Assembly: GCA_019722365.1 (NCBI GenBank) | Contig: JADFUC010000473.1 | Coordinates: 141,868 to 205,867 of the forward strand | DNA: 64,000 bases | Origin: Lithospermum erythrorhizon | Taxonomy: Eukaryota; Streptophyta; Magnoliopsida; Boraginales; Boraginaceae | Direction: 5' to 3' | Shown: piece by piece, positions 11,153 through 23,560 of the stretch | Layout: every line of letters begins with the position of its first letter | Numbering within the stretch: position 1 is the first letter of the stretch | Notes under the pieces: generated by a model | The model's database searches: none | Told to the model about the DNA's origin: nothing | Seen by the model: only the letters and a program-made list of their open reading frames with translations | Position numbers and translations under genes: made by a program

Positions 11153-11853
11153 TGCACAATTTATTTTTGCTATTTGACTGCCAACGAAAAAGGACTCAAA
11201 TTGACCTTCAAACCGGATCGACTCCTCCAACTCGGGTCAATCGGGTTCTAGATCCTTCGGGAATCGATCTCCGGCACGCACTTTTCTCCTCAGAAGCTGG
11301 TTCTCGAAGATCGCCAAGATGTCTCTCCATCGGGTTTTGAGAGTCCGCTTGGCCGCCGATTCGAAGCGCGACCGGGTGGTCACAAACACCCGACGATCAA
11401 GCCGCAATTTGAAGGAGTATAAAGACAAATATATGGAAACGGTACTTCAAGGAATCGTAATTTTGCCTCTTTTTTTTAAATTTTTTAATACATATCAAAC
11501 GATTACATTCACTTCAATTCAACAATATTAAATCATAAACTCGCCGAAAGAAAGAACTAGCATTTAAGAGTTTCACCAGCGAGGAAAAAAAAAAACTTCC
11601 TCTAACCATTTTCTCAAGCAGCAGGACTCAACACGTAAATTCCCGCCTGTAGACAAGCCAAGACGCTTTGCCCCCCTCTGATCGTACTACCTGTGATATT
11701 TATGGTGAGAAAGATCGAGAGTCACATAAGACTTCTTTCCTCCTCAGATTTACTACACGCCTCCATCTAAATGAAAGGACTCAGACTGAGGCCCATGTCT
11801 ATTGGATCCCCACCCCCCAAGTGTACGGGCCGAATTTTTGTGTATATATATCA
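11153..11853 (-). repeat. 5' LTR of the Tat element, with insertion
   Basis: 701 bp, colinear with 1671-2166 except for about 205 extra bases at 11468-11672. Removing these leaves 496 bp, the same length as the other LTR. Ends TGCACAATTT and ATATATATCA. Confidence 0.75.
11468..11672 (-). mobile_element. Poly(T)-headed insertion in the LTR, retroposon candidate
   Basis: Absent from the sister LTR. It is flanked by TTTGCC at 11462-11467 and 11667-11672, a possible short target-site duplication. The left end is T-rich (TCTTTTTTTTTAAA), i.e. an A-rich tail on the minus strand. On that strand GGCTTGTCTACAGG and GTTGAGTCC are weak candidates for pol III A and B boxes. SINE identity is unproven. 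Confidence 0.4.
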
Positions 11854-13849
11854 AAACTCCTAACCCTGCCCCCAATTAAAATCAACTTGAAATCCTAAAT
11901 CCCAATTAAAAATAAAATCTGACCCACCCCAATCGAAAAACGGCAAAATAAGTGGAGTGGGGTCGACGGTTTTAGTGGAAAGGGAGGAAGTCCGACGGTA
12001 AAATAAAGGAGTGAGGGATCGAATCAGGCGTGAGCGGATGCAGGGGTCCGATTTTGATGTGGAAACGGAGTATGTCCGGATTTATTTTGCTGCAGGATGG
12101 CGAGGTCCGATTTTGATATCAGCGCGGTTATGGTCGGTCATGGGTAGCCGCGTGTAGCGTGGTTTCGGTGCTACAGCGGCGAGTATATGAGAAGCAAGAA
12201 AAGCATGCAGGATTTTTAAAACGAAAAGAATTTAACATTGTGATGACGAGCAGTTATTTCTTTTGCAAGAAAAAAGAATGCTTATTTTGCCAAACATTCC
12301 ATTGACCTATGTTATTCTACAAAATTTCCTCTTAATATTAACATGATAATGTAATCCTTATTAAATCAATTATGGAAATACTAAATCCAAGATACTTCAA
12401 TCCATGTCTTGAAAATAGTTATTACACTTCAATTTAAGATGCACATTCAATAATGGAAGTACTAAATCCAAGACACTTCAATCCATGTCTTGAAAATAGT
12501 TATTTCGAAGTTATTGTGACAATTAAGATGATTAAAATCAAACTTTAAATTAATTTTTGGATGAGAGACTAGAGTTGGTCAACGTCTATATGATGCACGC
12601 ATTTAACATTTTTGTCCATTCCTTTTGTTTTGCCTAATTACTGAAGTGGAAGAAACAAATCACACATTAATACCATTACCACTGCTTGTTAGTCTCTTAA
12701 TTTATGACGCTTGTTTTACTTAATATAGCTGAATGAAAGTATTATTAACATTCACCTTGTTTGGATACTCAAAATTTTATTTTAAATAGGTTAATCTAGG
12801 TTAATAGTTTCACCCCATTACCCCAATTCATTCACCCTCAAATCTTGGTGTAATAGGAGGTGAATGATATTTTAATAGTTTTCAAATAATATTTTAATAA
12901 TTTCACCTACATTCACCTAAACAAGGATAATAGTATCCAAACAACATTTTAATAGTTTCACCTACATTCCCCTAACCTAAGTTAATTATTAAATTTTATC
13001 CTTATCTAGATTCATTTCAATCCAAATATACAATAATACTATGAATGTCACGTCACGAGGCATGTTCAAATTTGTGTTACAAGACCCTTAAGGTGATTGA
13101 GTCAATGTATAAGTGAGCTCAGAGTCGAAAAGTTGGGAGTTCAAGAAATCTTTTTCGATTCTCACAATTTACTTAGGGATCTCAAGACTAAATTCTCAAT
13201 TTTGGTCTTACAAAATTGTCAACCACACGGAAGAAGTTATCAAGAATTTTGGATATAGCCATACCCGACCTACTCGATTTGATAATAAGGTAAAATAATC
13301 ATCGTCTATTTTTGTTTTAATCGCTGTACGCTGATACGCTCAACGGCTGCTTCAAGACTCGGGCCACTCCATCAAACGCGGCAGTTTATCCATGATATGC
13401 CTCAGACGGCCCGGTGAATGCCCCATACACAGTCATTCAACATACCAGAACTCCTCGCAACACCGGTGCACGACTGGATTCAACAACAATTACTGGCCGC
13501 TAGGATCGAACCCACGCTGATGCATGTCGCACCGCAGCGAATTCACGCCCAAGACGCGACTGCTTAATGTTTTATGTACAAATAGTTGATGGGAAACATT
13601 ATACACACTTACACATCATCTAATAATGTTTTTTTTATAGTGAAATGATCATTTTATCTCTGAATATAAATTCATCAATTACTATTTTTAAAAGTATGGG
13701 CAAAATAGTAATCTCACTTTGAAAAAAACACGAACTCGTTCTTTCTTTTACAAGAAGCAAAGGCTTATTGATTTGACATATTAGAGGGTTTAAAAACATT
13801 GTACTCTTAGCAAGTACAATTATTAATCTTCATTTCTTCACATAGGTTG
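11854..13849. other. Intergenic region upstream of RPN9
   Basis: Contains a tandem repeat (12368-12503) and several copies of a TTTCACCTACATTC(A/C)CCTAA motif at about 12900-12980. A GC-rich block at 13320-13565 of unknown origin contrasts with the AT-rich surroundings. The last 250 bp should hold the RPN9 promoter; no canonical TATA box is obvious. TTTCTTCACATAG just before the ATG could be a splice acceptor of a 5'-UTR intron. Confidence 0.45.
12368..12503. repeat. Tandem repeat, two 56-bp copies, 80-bp period
   Basis: Copies at 12368-12423 and 12448-12503 share ACTAAATCCAAGA.ACTTC and CAATCCATGTCTTGAAAATA with about four mismatches. They are separated by 24 bp. No coding role seen. Confidence 0.8.
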
Positions 13850-16800
13850 ATGGCCGCGTTACAATACTTGGAGTCGCTTCGCGATGTGTACCCTGAGTTA
13901 TCGGAGTGGTACGTTACGCTTTCAGATCTGTACCAACGCAAACTCTGGCACCAACTCACTCTAAAACTCGATCAATTCGTTGCCCTCGCAGTATTTCAGG
14001 TTTATTTACATATATACTCTCAATTCTATATAATTAACAATGCGTATTACAAATACAAAAATTCCTAACTGTTTAACATTTAGAGCGAGTGATTCAAAGA
14101 AAGTAGGAAATAATAATATTCCAGCAATAGTTGAACCGACATCTCCTAGTGGATTTAGGAAGTTCGAGTCAAATACCATGCTCCATCAATTGATAATCAC
14201 GATTTACTTTTGATGTTATATTATATTTATACCCTTTATATTTATCAATCCTGTATTCTTATGGTGTTAAATTACATAGCCTTACATTTATACCCTTCAT
14301 ATTTATGAATACTTAATTATGTGTAAGTACTTACATAAAGCAAAATGAGGGGTAAAATGAGAATTGAAGTGCATTTATGGAGCCAGTTCTTGGGTGCTTA
14401 CAAAAAAGTGTAAGCTTGGTGCTTAGTTGGATATTGACCACTGGATTTCATATTTTAAGTGGATTTTTCATGTTTACAAAATTTTATAAGGAATATGTCC
14501 ATTATTGAAATACCATAATTTATCAATAATGGTATACACCATTACAAAATTTTTGTAAGCAGCCAAGTCGGGCTCGTTCAATGGTTGGAGTGCAAAAATC
14601 AAAGCTGCGATTTTGTTGTTGTTGTGTTTCGAATCCTATGTTAATGTATTGGTTGATATGTTGCGGAGATTAGGAATCGTGTTTGAGTTGGTTTATGTAG
14701 TTTTGAATGTTTGCTATGGGATTTTTTGTTGGGGTTGGTTGAATTAGTATTAGGAAGTTGTTGAGTACTTTGATAGGTGTATAGGTTTATGATCTCATGG
14801 GTCTAGAGCTGAACTTGAGGTTGGCCGTTGGGAGATTGAAGAGAACTCTCAAATTTGCCAAAGATAAAAACTGCAACGAATAAAAAGACGGCGTGGAAGG
14901 ATACTTATATAAACCACAACAATCTTGATTATATTAGCCCCTTTAAGAACCCTGACATGGCACCACAGTTACATAGTTTTTTTGGAATCTGAGGGGGTAC
15001 AACCTGACCTGCACCTCCTTCCTTTCGCCCCTGAGAATAATGTCAGCATTGTTTTCTGCATGTATTCAGTTAGGATATTTCTGTAACAAAATATAAAGAA
15101 GGCTTCTTGGGTTACAAATTGCAAGTACTGTTCTTGTGCAAAACCCTTTCCATTTTTCTATTACTATCCTCAAACTTTTTGTCTTCTTTTCCATACAAGC
15201 TTTTTTAAAATTTTTTCTGGAAAGAAATCTCCTGAAGATATGGTGTTCATTTGCTTTAACACTTTATGCTCTTGAATTGCAGGCTGGTGATGCATTGATA
15301 CAGCTCTATCATAATTTTATCACAGATTTTGAGTCAAAGATCAATTTGCTTAAGCTTGCACATTTTGTAGTGATAGTTTCTCGACAGTATGCGGAGAAAG
15401 AGGCTGCTATTAGTTATCTTGAAGAGGCAATTGAGAAGCTTCACAGCACTAAAGAGATGCGTATAGAGGAGCCTATCCTTTATGTCAGGATGCAAATAGC
15501 TCTGTTTAAGCTTGAGGAAGGCAATGAAAAAGAATGCAAAAAGTTAATCGATGAGGGGAAGAGTACACTTGACAGCATGACTGATATAGATCCATCAGTA
15601 TATGCCAGCTATTTTTGGGTGGCTTCACAATACCATAAATCACATCAAGAGTTTGCCGAGTTTTACAAGAATGCTCTCCTTTATTTGGCTTATACATCAG
15701 TGGAGTCTTTATCAGATTCCTTTAGGCTGGTAAATTTTCATTTTTCCGTCTTCATTTACTCTTCATGAAATTGTAAAGGGAAACTTGTTTTTATAAGCCA
15801 TATGGGGTTATTGCACTTGGTAGAAGCAAATAAGTACAGCATAAACCCTTGCAATTTTATTTTCTTGATTAGTGTAAGCATTGGAATTTCCTTTCTAATA
15901 GGTGATGTGCTTTAAGTCTGTTCATGTATTGGTCTATTAACTTTATGAATTGCCATGCCTTTTCTTTAATTAAATATGTTGCTGCCCAAGATATGGTAAG
16001 TATCTAAGAAGAGAAAATTTCAATCTCTCTAAGACTCTGTCTAATAAAAACTGAAATAAAAATTAGTCTGTTCATTTTCTGTTTCCATTCTAGTGACTGA
16101 TTTTGAAAATTTCTGTTATCTCTTAGGACTTGGCATTTGATTTATCCCTGTCAGCGCTGTTGGGTGAGAACATTTACAACTTTGGGGAACTTCTTGCTCA
16201 TCCAATTGTAAGGACACCTTCAACTTTTTTTGTTGTTGTTACCAAGGTTAATGCTATTGCCACATCAGGAATAGCATCTGCTACATCAAGTACAACTGGC
16301 AGCCACTGCACAAGTTGTTGATGTGGCAATAGGATTTTATTTTTACTGAAACAGTCTTGCAACTTCTGTCTTCTTCTTGTTGTCCCTGATGAAAAAAAGC
16401 TATAATATTCCAAAAAGGTTTGAATCCTATACTTACATAATCTATGCTTAGTGAGGATGTGGTAAAATACTTGCATATCTCAATATATACAATTTTTTCA
16501 AGGAAAACCAGTGGACTCAATGTATACTGTTGCAAAAACTTTATGTTGCCTGTTGTAATGACAAAGGTGAATTTGAGGCAGTCAAGCTGATTTTTACATT
16601 AGTTATTTATGTTAAGAAATAAAACTAATCATGGAAAGTATATTATTTTACTGATTTTGTTTATAAATATGTCCTTATCCGGTAATATGATATAAAGTTC
16701 TGATGGCATCTAATTTTGCGATACTTTTTTTTATATGTAATGCTGTAGTGAAATTTTTTCATCTGTAACCCTTGTTAATTTTTATCCCTCTTTTAAGTTT

Positions 16801-17669
16801 AGGGGTCATGCTTCATGCATAGAGCCATATACATTGTTCCTCCTCTGTCATTATTATTCTTGGAACTGGTTAACATTCACAGGCAGCCTAGATTTCTATA
16901 CATTTAAAATAGTTCTTTAACAAGTTACAAGGTGTATCTTGATGTTCTCAGCTCAGGAAGCTGATCAACATTATCTTTTTTGTGCAGATAAGAAGTCTTA
17001 TCGGAACAAAAGTTGAGTGGCTCTTCTATATTCTTGAAGTCTTCAACTCTGGTGATTTAGTTCGGTATCAAGAGTTGTGCCATGTCCATAGTGCCACTCT
17101 TAATGCCCAACCAGCATTAGTCCAGAATGAAAAGAAACTTCTGGAGAAGATCAATATTCTCTGCCTGATGGAGATTGTCTTTAGGTATGATTATTAATGT
17201 TGTTTTAATTAGTTACATCTTTTAAAGGAATTAGCACTGTCAATGATGCAAACACATAGTTTTCCCTTGCAGCCGACCTTCAGATGACAGAACAATCCCA
17301 TTAAGTGTCATTGCTGAGAGCACAAAACTCTCTGTAGAAGACGTTGAGTATCTGCTCATGAAGAGCCTTTCAGTAAGTGCAAAGATAAGGAGAGAATTCA
17401 GAATAAATAATAAAAATGGTTGATCTGAACAATGATAACATTTCATGTTTTTGATCAATATGAATGACAAACTTTTGTTGCAGGCTCACCTGATTGAGGG
17501 AGTAATTGATCAAGTTGAAGGAACGGTTCATGTTTCCTGGGTTCAACCAAGAGTTTTGGGAATTCCTCAGATCAAATCATTGCGAGATCGACTGGGCAAT
17601 TGGGTTGGCAAGGTACACACTGCATTGTTATCTGTCGAGGCAGAAACACCTGATCTAGTTGCAGCATAA
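13850..17669 (+). CDS. RPN9: 26S proteasome lid subunit RPN9 (PSMD13-like)
   Basis: Six coding exons: 13850-13999, 15283-15729, 16127-16207, 16988-17184, 17273-17372, 17484-17669. All introns are GT-AG and the joined frame is 1161 nt, 386 aa, the usual plant RPN9 length. The protein begins MAALQYLESLRDVYPELSEW and ends LLSVEAETPDLVAA. Conserved blocks include AGDALIQLYHNFITDF (exon 2), LLGENIYNFGELLAHPI (exon 3) and NEKKLLEKINILCLMEI (exon 4). The C-terminal half is the PCI domain (about residues 175-340), whose winged helix packs lid subunits together. RPN9 is a non-ATPase lid subunit in cytosol and nucleus and supports assembly of the 26S particle. No frameshift or missing block. The start is the ATG matching the family N-terminus. 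Confidence 0.96.
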
Positions 17670-18763
17670 TCTGTGTTCCTACCCACGTCGTTCCTTTGTA
17701 TCTCTCCTTTTAGTCCAATCTTAAACTGTTAATCCATCTAAAGGAGAGATCGAATATTTTCCCCTATAGTCAAGACTGTATCTCCAAATTTAGATGGGCT
17801 AGATTTTTCTTTCTTTTCCATGATGCTAAACTTCACTCATAACTAGTGATGCTAAACTTCACTCTTGTTACCCTTTTTCCTGCACTTAGTTCAGACACAA
17901 ACACAATTCATATGTTCTTCATTTGGAATACATTCATGTTAGATGCTGAATTTTGTTTGGACAGAGTCCCTCTGATTTGTAATACTTGCCATTTTAAGGT
18001 TTTCATTGTTTTGTTAATTATTTATTAATGAAATTGTTTTCTTTAATTTACTTGCAATTGATGTACAAATAATTATACAATTAGTATGCTTTAATTTACT
18101 TGAAATTGAGATAAAGTGAGAATTGTTTTTTATTTCACCAACTCTACTGTTAGAATCTCAAGATGTGAACTACTTTTGTGTATCTCTAATATTCTCTCAC
18201 AATTTGAGCCGGATTTAAAGGCACATATTAAAATTTTTGAAGTTGATGGAATCATTATCTCGAAATTCTCTTGAATTTTTGGCACTAATGTGTTCACCAA
18301 ATTGAACTTCCTGAATTTGTCGTTGAGAAAAAAAAATTGAACTTTCTGAATTTGTCGTTGAGAGAAAAAAGAAGATAAAAGTAAATGTTTTTTTGGATTT
18401 TGTTAGTAAGAAAAATGAAAGATAAATAGGTAGGTAATAGAATAAAACTTTTTTTTTTTGTTGAAGTGCTACAAAACCACAACTCTATCTAAATTTGACA
18501 TTAGGGACTTAGGGCCTTGTTTACACGGCTCAAATATGCACTCACCTCGAATAGTATACATTTGAATTATTTTATCTTCTTTATAGTATGGCGAAACTAT
18601 TAAAGAGGATGAGGGAAGAAGCAAAAACTATAAATTTGGGGTTTGCAAAATGACATATATGACTATAGCTAAAGCGCATAAATCATCACCTACGATTGAT
18701 GATGAACATTTCATCATTTACGCTTAAGATCTGGTCTCATCACTTACGCTTGTCGTTAAGCGC
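17670..18763. other. RPN9 3' UTR and intergenic DNA
   Basis: AT-rich. A 25-bp tandem duplication (GAATTTGTCGTTGAGA units at about 18314-18365) is visible. No gene recognised; the MYB domain expected for the MYB-CC gene further right is not found here. Confidence 0.45.
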
Positions 18764-19000
18764 ACTTCCGTTATATTTTTCGTTAAATCACGACTCCCCC
18801 ATTTAGCCACTTGTCGGGCATGTGCGATACTAAAACGCATCGCATCATCATCAAAAGCTGCCCTGCCTCTTTAAAAATACAAGGTCTTCATAATATTTTC
18901 CAAGGCATCGCTAAGTAATGTGACATTAAAAAATGCATAATGTCACATGCTCAACACGTACTCTGGGGAGTCGTGATTTAACAAAAAATATAACGGAAGT
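18764..19000. repeat. Foldback element, 36-bp inverted arms
   Basis: Arms 18764-18799 and 18965-19000 are inverted copies (35 of 36 bases match), starting ACTTCCGTTATATTTTT. The 165-bp loop contains a second hairpin: ATGTGACATTA at 18918-18928 pairs with 18938-18948. It is probably a MITE or foldback element; no target duplication was identified. Confidence 0.7.
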
Positions 19001-19937
19001 ACCAATTGGGTTAACATTTAAAACATAATGATGGTTTTACCTTCCAACATAAACGATTTAAATAGTTCTTTACACCTCAAACATAAAAGGGTGATTCATA
19101 CCTTTTGCCCGAATTCAAATATAAAGATTAGTATTTCAATGGTTTTATAGCATTGCACTTCCCTATTTCCACCACCACCACTAATGCTAACAAACGAGGT
19201 ACATAAAAGAATAAGAGAGTAAGTAATAAGTGGATTTCTTTTTTCAATTTAGTAAGTAGATTTCGGAAGTCTTATTTATGAGCTACATCAATTCTATAAT
19301 TGTCATGCTTACATATTATATATCGTCAATTCATCCCATGACTAACATATTCGATCTCGACTCGGCTCATATAAAATACGGCATTTCTGCTATTTCACGC
19401 TTCTTTTATTAATCCAAAACATATTATACGCAATATTTACGTAATTATGAGACGCTCTACTCTCAATTAAAGTGAAAATACAATTATATTCTTTATAAGC
19501 ATCATTCTTACTAATGATTCTTTTATGACGGAAGACCCGCAACCACTACTCGTCGAGTGGTCAATAATAATCCTTCTTCATTTGCAGGGTAATGGGCATG
19601 AAAGGGTTAACATTGTATCCCTTCCATTCCTTTAACGACCATTTTCCTAAAATGTAAATCACTTTGCGCCTCATTTTATCAAATTGTGTAGCGAAAATTT
19701 AAAAATTACGTTGTAAGATAAATTTAATTTTTTCTTAAATTTTAAAATTAAACGATCCTTAAAAAAATGACAGTGAGTATCATTTATTATAGGTTCTAAG
19801 GGATAGAGAGAGTATCATTTATTACAGGTAGGTGCTATACATTTAATTTTGTACCCCAAAACAGCCTGCGCCTTGTATGTCCACATTTATTACTCTACCA
19901 AGAAAAATACCCAAAAAACTTGTCCTATAATTTGCAG

Positions 19938-21330
19938 AAATATCGAATTGGACAGCAAGCCAAAAATCAGAATCCAGCAAAAACGGAGCAAAGAAAATAG
20001 AAGTAATAATAAGCTCAACAATGTTTGGTTTTTTCCATTTTATTGATAGTTTTGGTACATTTTGTTTTACTGATGAAATTCTGAATGTACAGGAGAGTGT
20101 TATAGGCAATCAAACTTTCAGTCTGGAGATATGAACTCAAATTCATCAACAGTTATTAAAAATTCTAGGTATTTATCTTGAAACTAACACTGTGTACATT
20201 TTAGCAGGGTCGGTCCTAACATTTTAGCAGGGTCGGTTCTAAAAACATCCCATTTTGTTGCTACTTCTTGATAACTCAGGAACATTGACATGATGAACGG
20301 AGAAATTCCGATTTCGGACGCTCTCATATCCCAAATTGAAGTGCAGAAACATCTACAGGACCAATTTGAGGTTTGTTCTTTTTGTAACGTTGGCATCCAC
20401 AATGCTCTATTCATATGTTTTTTTTTAGTCCTGGAAGACTCAGCCATTGTGTCGCTCAAAAGAGCTTCATAGTGAAGATTCAATTCGTCCAATTCCATAT
20501 AAATACGTAGTAGTAAATATTGGGGACATTTTTGGAGTAGGATTGCTAAAAAACTACATTAATGAAATAATTGTGTAGATTCATCACCAAAAGTGTTCAG
20601 TTTCCATTCTTATATTTTATTTCATTAATAATTCCTCAATATTTTTCCATGGACATGCTAGGAAATACCTTGGTATTTTAATTTTTATACTTTATGAATC
20701 AATTCAAGTATTCGACTATTTTTTCAAGATATATTATGAGGCACATGCTAGAAAAATCCAAGTATTATTAAGCCATTTTTTCTTTATAAGCCATTTTTTG
20801 TCCAAAAGTTATCAACCAATTTAATTAGGCTATGAGAACCCATTGATATGACTTGAGTCCTCTGTTCCAATTGGTATTATTTAAGATGACCTACTAATAA
20901 TGAGTTTTAACATATGTTGTTATAGATACAAAAACTAATTTAATTTAAAGTAATCATTCACCTACTTATAAATAGGAATTGATAGTTCTATATCAAAGAA
21001 CTCTCCATTTATTGTCCACGACAGGTGCAAAAGAAATTACAGAGACGCATAGAAGCACAAGGAAGGTACTTGCAAGCAATACTAGAAAGAGCTCAAAGAA
21101 GTCTTTCAATTGACATGAATTGCCCTGATAATTTAGAGGCAACAAAAACCCGAATCAATGATTTCAATTTGGCTCTGTCTAATATCATGGACAACATAAA
21201 TGGAGAAGGCAATAATAATGGAAGCATTATAGACAAAAGAATAACGAATGACATTAGTATAATACATGGTTCGGATTGCTTATTAGGACAAGAGGAGGAC
21301 GAAGAAGAAGAAGATATCAAGGTCACTTGA
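19938..21330 (+). pseudogene. MYB-CC (PHR1-like) gene, 3' half only
   Basis: Three exon-like blocks in order. First, at 19938 after TTTGCAG, KYRIGQQAKNQNPAKTEQRK, which is the end of the MYB repeat (KYRLGQQ in the family); this frame stops at 19998. Second, at 20280-20370 after CTCAG, NGEIPISDALISQIEVQ and KHLQDQFE, the start of the LHEQLE coiled coil. Third, at 21025-21330 after GACAG, VQKKLQRRIEAQGRYLQAIL, then a long tail ending in an acidic DEEEEDIKVT. MYB-CC proteins are phosphate-response-type GARP regulators; the coiled coil dimerises them. The wording is closest to the PHL11 type (inference). No exon for the DNA-binding helices is visible between RPN9 and 19938, so the gene is truncated, or its first exon has been moved. 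Could encode a coiled-coil-only protein if transcribed. Confidence 0.7.
20200..20243. repeat. 24-bp tandem duplication
   Basis: ACATTTTAGCAGGGTCGGT followed by a variable C/T and CTAA occurs twice head-to-tail just upstream of the coiled-coil exon of the MYB-CC relic. Confidence 0.7.
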
Positions 21331-22213
21331 ACATACAATAATGTAAACATGACTTGCCCTCTATGTTATGTACTACGTTTACATTTTGTCCCAACAATCT
21401 GTTTATTCATTTCATCATTATTTTTAAAACAACTTTAAGAACAATCTGCATCAATATAATTTTTGGAATGCTACGAAGTTTTATTTTTAAACTCTTGTCA
21501 TTGAAAATTAAATTAAAAAAACTTTTTGGGATATATTGAGTAATATCAAGAAACTGTTTATTAATTTATTTAATGATTCCATTGACTAATTATTACACAT
21601 TAATTAATTCTACTAGGCACCATTAATCGATGAATCATACATAAAGCAGAATGTGAACTACACATTTTAGAACTTTCACTTAAAAAATTAACTCCTACTA
21701 TAAAAGCGTATTTATTCCCTTTTATACTATTAATTACTATATTATCTTTATTATAATATTTTTTAATGATATTTTTTTAAAAGGACTTTTATAATTTTTG
21801 CTTAAAAATTCTATAGCAATTCAAACATAGTTGGAGTTATCTACTCTCTTATAATATGTGCAAGAGTTTTACCACTTTCATACTTATGATAATTATCATA
21901 TGTTCATTATCAATATTTTCGTCCAATTATATAAAAAATACTCAACATCTTTACCAACAAATAAAAGTGTTTGATATAATACTGCTTTTGATTTTTTAAT
22001 TTTATCATAACAACAAAAGTTGAATTTATTTTAATGCAGAATGTAATTGGGCCTTACTTATACTAAATTTTTTGAATGATAATTATTCAACTATAAATTA
22101 AAACAATTTTTTCTAATCCAAAATTACTATTAAATAATATATATCTAAATTATTATGTGATATTTTGTATTACATTCAACAATTGAAATTTTTTTTAATG
22201 GGTTACATATCTA

Positions 22214-22466
22214 ATACTCCCCGCCCATCCCTAATAGATTGTCAATGTTTAAATTCTGATTTTTTCGTAGACAAACGTTAAATTCTAAATATTTTTGTTT
22301 CGTTGTATAATATTGCAAAATTATCAAATAATACTCAATATTTTCAATGTAATTTAATATTGATATTAAATTTTATTCAACTAAAATTATATTTATCGAT
22401 AAAGTAAAAGTTTGTTAATTAAGTACTTAAATCAAGCTACGACAATCATTTAGTATGGATGGAGTA
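22214..22466. mobile_element. Stowaway-like MITE
   Basis: The left end TACTCCCCGCCCATCCCTAA is matched in inverted form by TTAGTATGGATGGAGTA at the right end. TAGATTGTCA and TGACAATCA continue the TIRs inward. About 250 bp, AT-rich and non-coding, bounded by TA. Confidence 0.6.
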
Positions 22467-22929
22467 ATATATTATTATTTTATTTCAAAAATTTAATTTT
22501 TATTATAATATATATAACATGTTAGTTTTTATACTTAAATAAAAATATCTTTATCTATAAACTAGAGATGTAATAATTAATTAGAGTTGAATTAAATGTA
22601 TGAAAGGAAATTAAATAAATTCAATCTTTACTATTTAATATTGATTAGTAATTAATAAACTAAATAAGAGTATATTGTCATAATAATATTTATATTAGTT
22701 TTCACTCTATATGAAATATAATTCATCGATATTATGGTCTAAAAAATACATGCATGAATTATGTATATTATGTGTATATAATCCAATTGGAAATTGTAGC
22801 ATTTTTCTACTATGCTCCGTAACAATTGTTGTAACAATACATTTTACTAGTTTTAGTTAAATGAGATTACTTCAAACTAAGTGTTCAATAATAGTAATTG
22901 TAAATTACTGTAAATGGAACTCACTTTAT

Positions 22930-23560
22930 AATATTAAGAGTTACGCCAGACGCGATCCTTACGCATAACCAATATAATAATATAATGGTCAATTATATTA
23001 TTATACTAATATTATCTAAGCCTGTGGGCGTCACACACATACAATGACGTTGAGTTATATTCCATGTATGAAATTAAATCGAGATTGTTAAATTGGGAGT
23101 TTAATTTGAATCAACGAGATATCCAATCGGTAGCTTTTTACATCGAGTAGTGTAAAATACAATCAATAAAACCGAATCAATTAAATCGCTATTTCAATTG
23201 ACGGTTTAACGGCGTTTTATTAGCAACTCATAAGTTACTTACCTGCTTAGTAATAAGTTAGTTAACGGCTTATCGGTTAGGCTATTTATCAAACGTAGCC
23301 AAGCTTATCGTCGAAACTAAAAGGACTATATAAGAAAAAAAGATTTTCATTTCATCTTCTTCAAAAGAGATACCGCCTCCCTCTCCCTCTCTAGCATTTC
23401 GAGTCAAGTTTTTATCTAGTTTTGTTGTCCAATTGCTCGTATTTATTCTAGAGATCCAATTTTAGATTCAACCGCTTCGTGCATCAATCGAGTATCGTAT
23501 TTTGACGTCATTGCTGGGGAATTTAAAGGAGGCTTCGTGGAAAGATTAAGTCATTGCTGC
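22930..23560 (+). mobile_element. Possible solo LTR
   Basis: Contains CGTCACACACATACAA and, downstream, GGACTATATAAGAAAAAAAG followed by a pyrimidine-rich leader (CCTCCCTCTCCCTCTC). The same order (CACACACAAAC block, then a TATATAAGG box, then a C/T-rich leader) occurs at 40200-40860. No coding region or second LTR is near. Ends not resolved. Confidence 0.3.

Larger units (their letters stand above)
1671..11853 (-). mobile_element. Ty3/gypsy LTR retrotransposon, Tat lineage, decayed
   Basis: Element of about 10.2 kb reading right to left. Both LTRs begin TGCAAAATTT or TGCACAATTT and end ATATATATCA on the plus strand, so on the element strand they start TGATATATAT and end in TGCA. The internal order on the minus strand is gag/protease, RT, RNase H, integrase, then a long 3' region with an antisense coding region. 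That order, the wording of the protease and RNase H parts and the long region before the 3' LTR fit the Tat (Tat/Ogre/Retand) group. Every coding part is broken by frameshifts and the LTRs differ strongly, so it cannot move by itself. No target-site duplication is evident (GCTTT left, AAACT right). Confidence 0.8.

Noticed and set aside
16198..16535. Minus-strand ORFs opposite RPN9 intron 3
   Set aside because: They overlap a real exon and intron of RPN9 and show no conserved features.
20184..20498. Minus-strand 104-codon ORF
   Set aside because: It is the antisense shadow of the MYB-CC coiled-coil exon.
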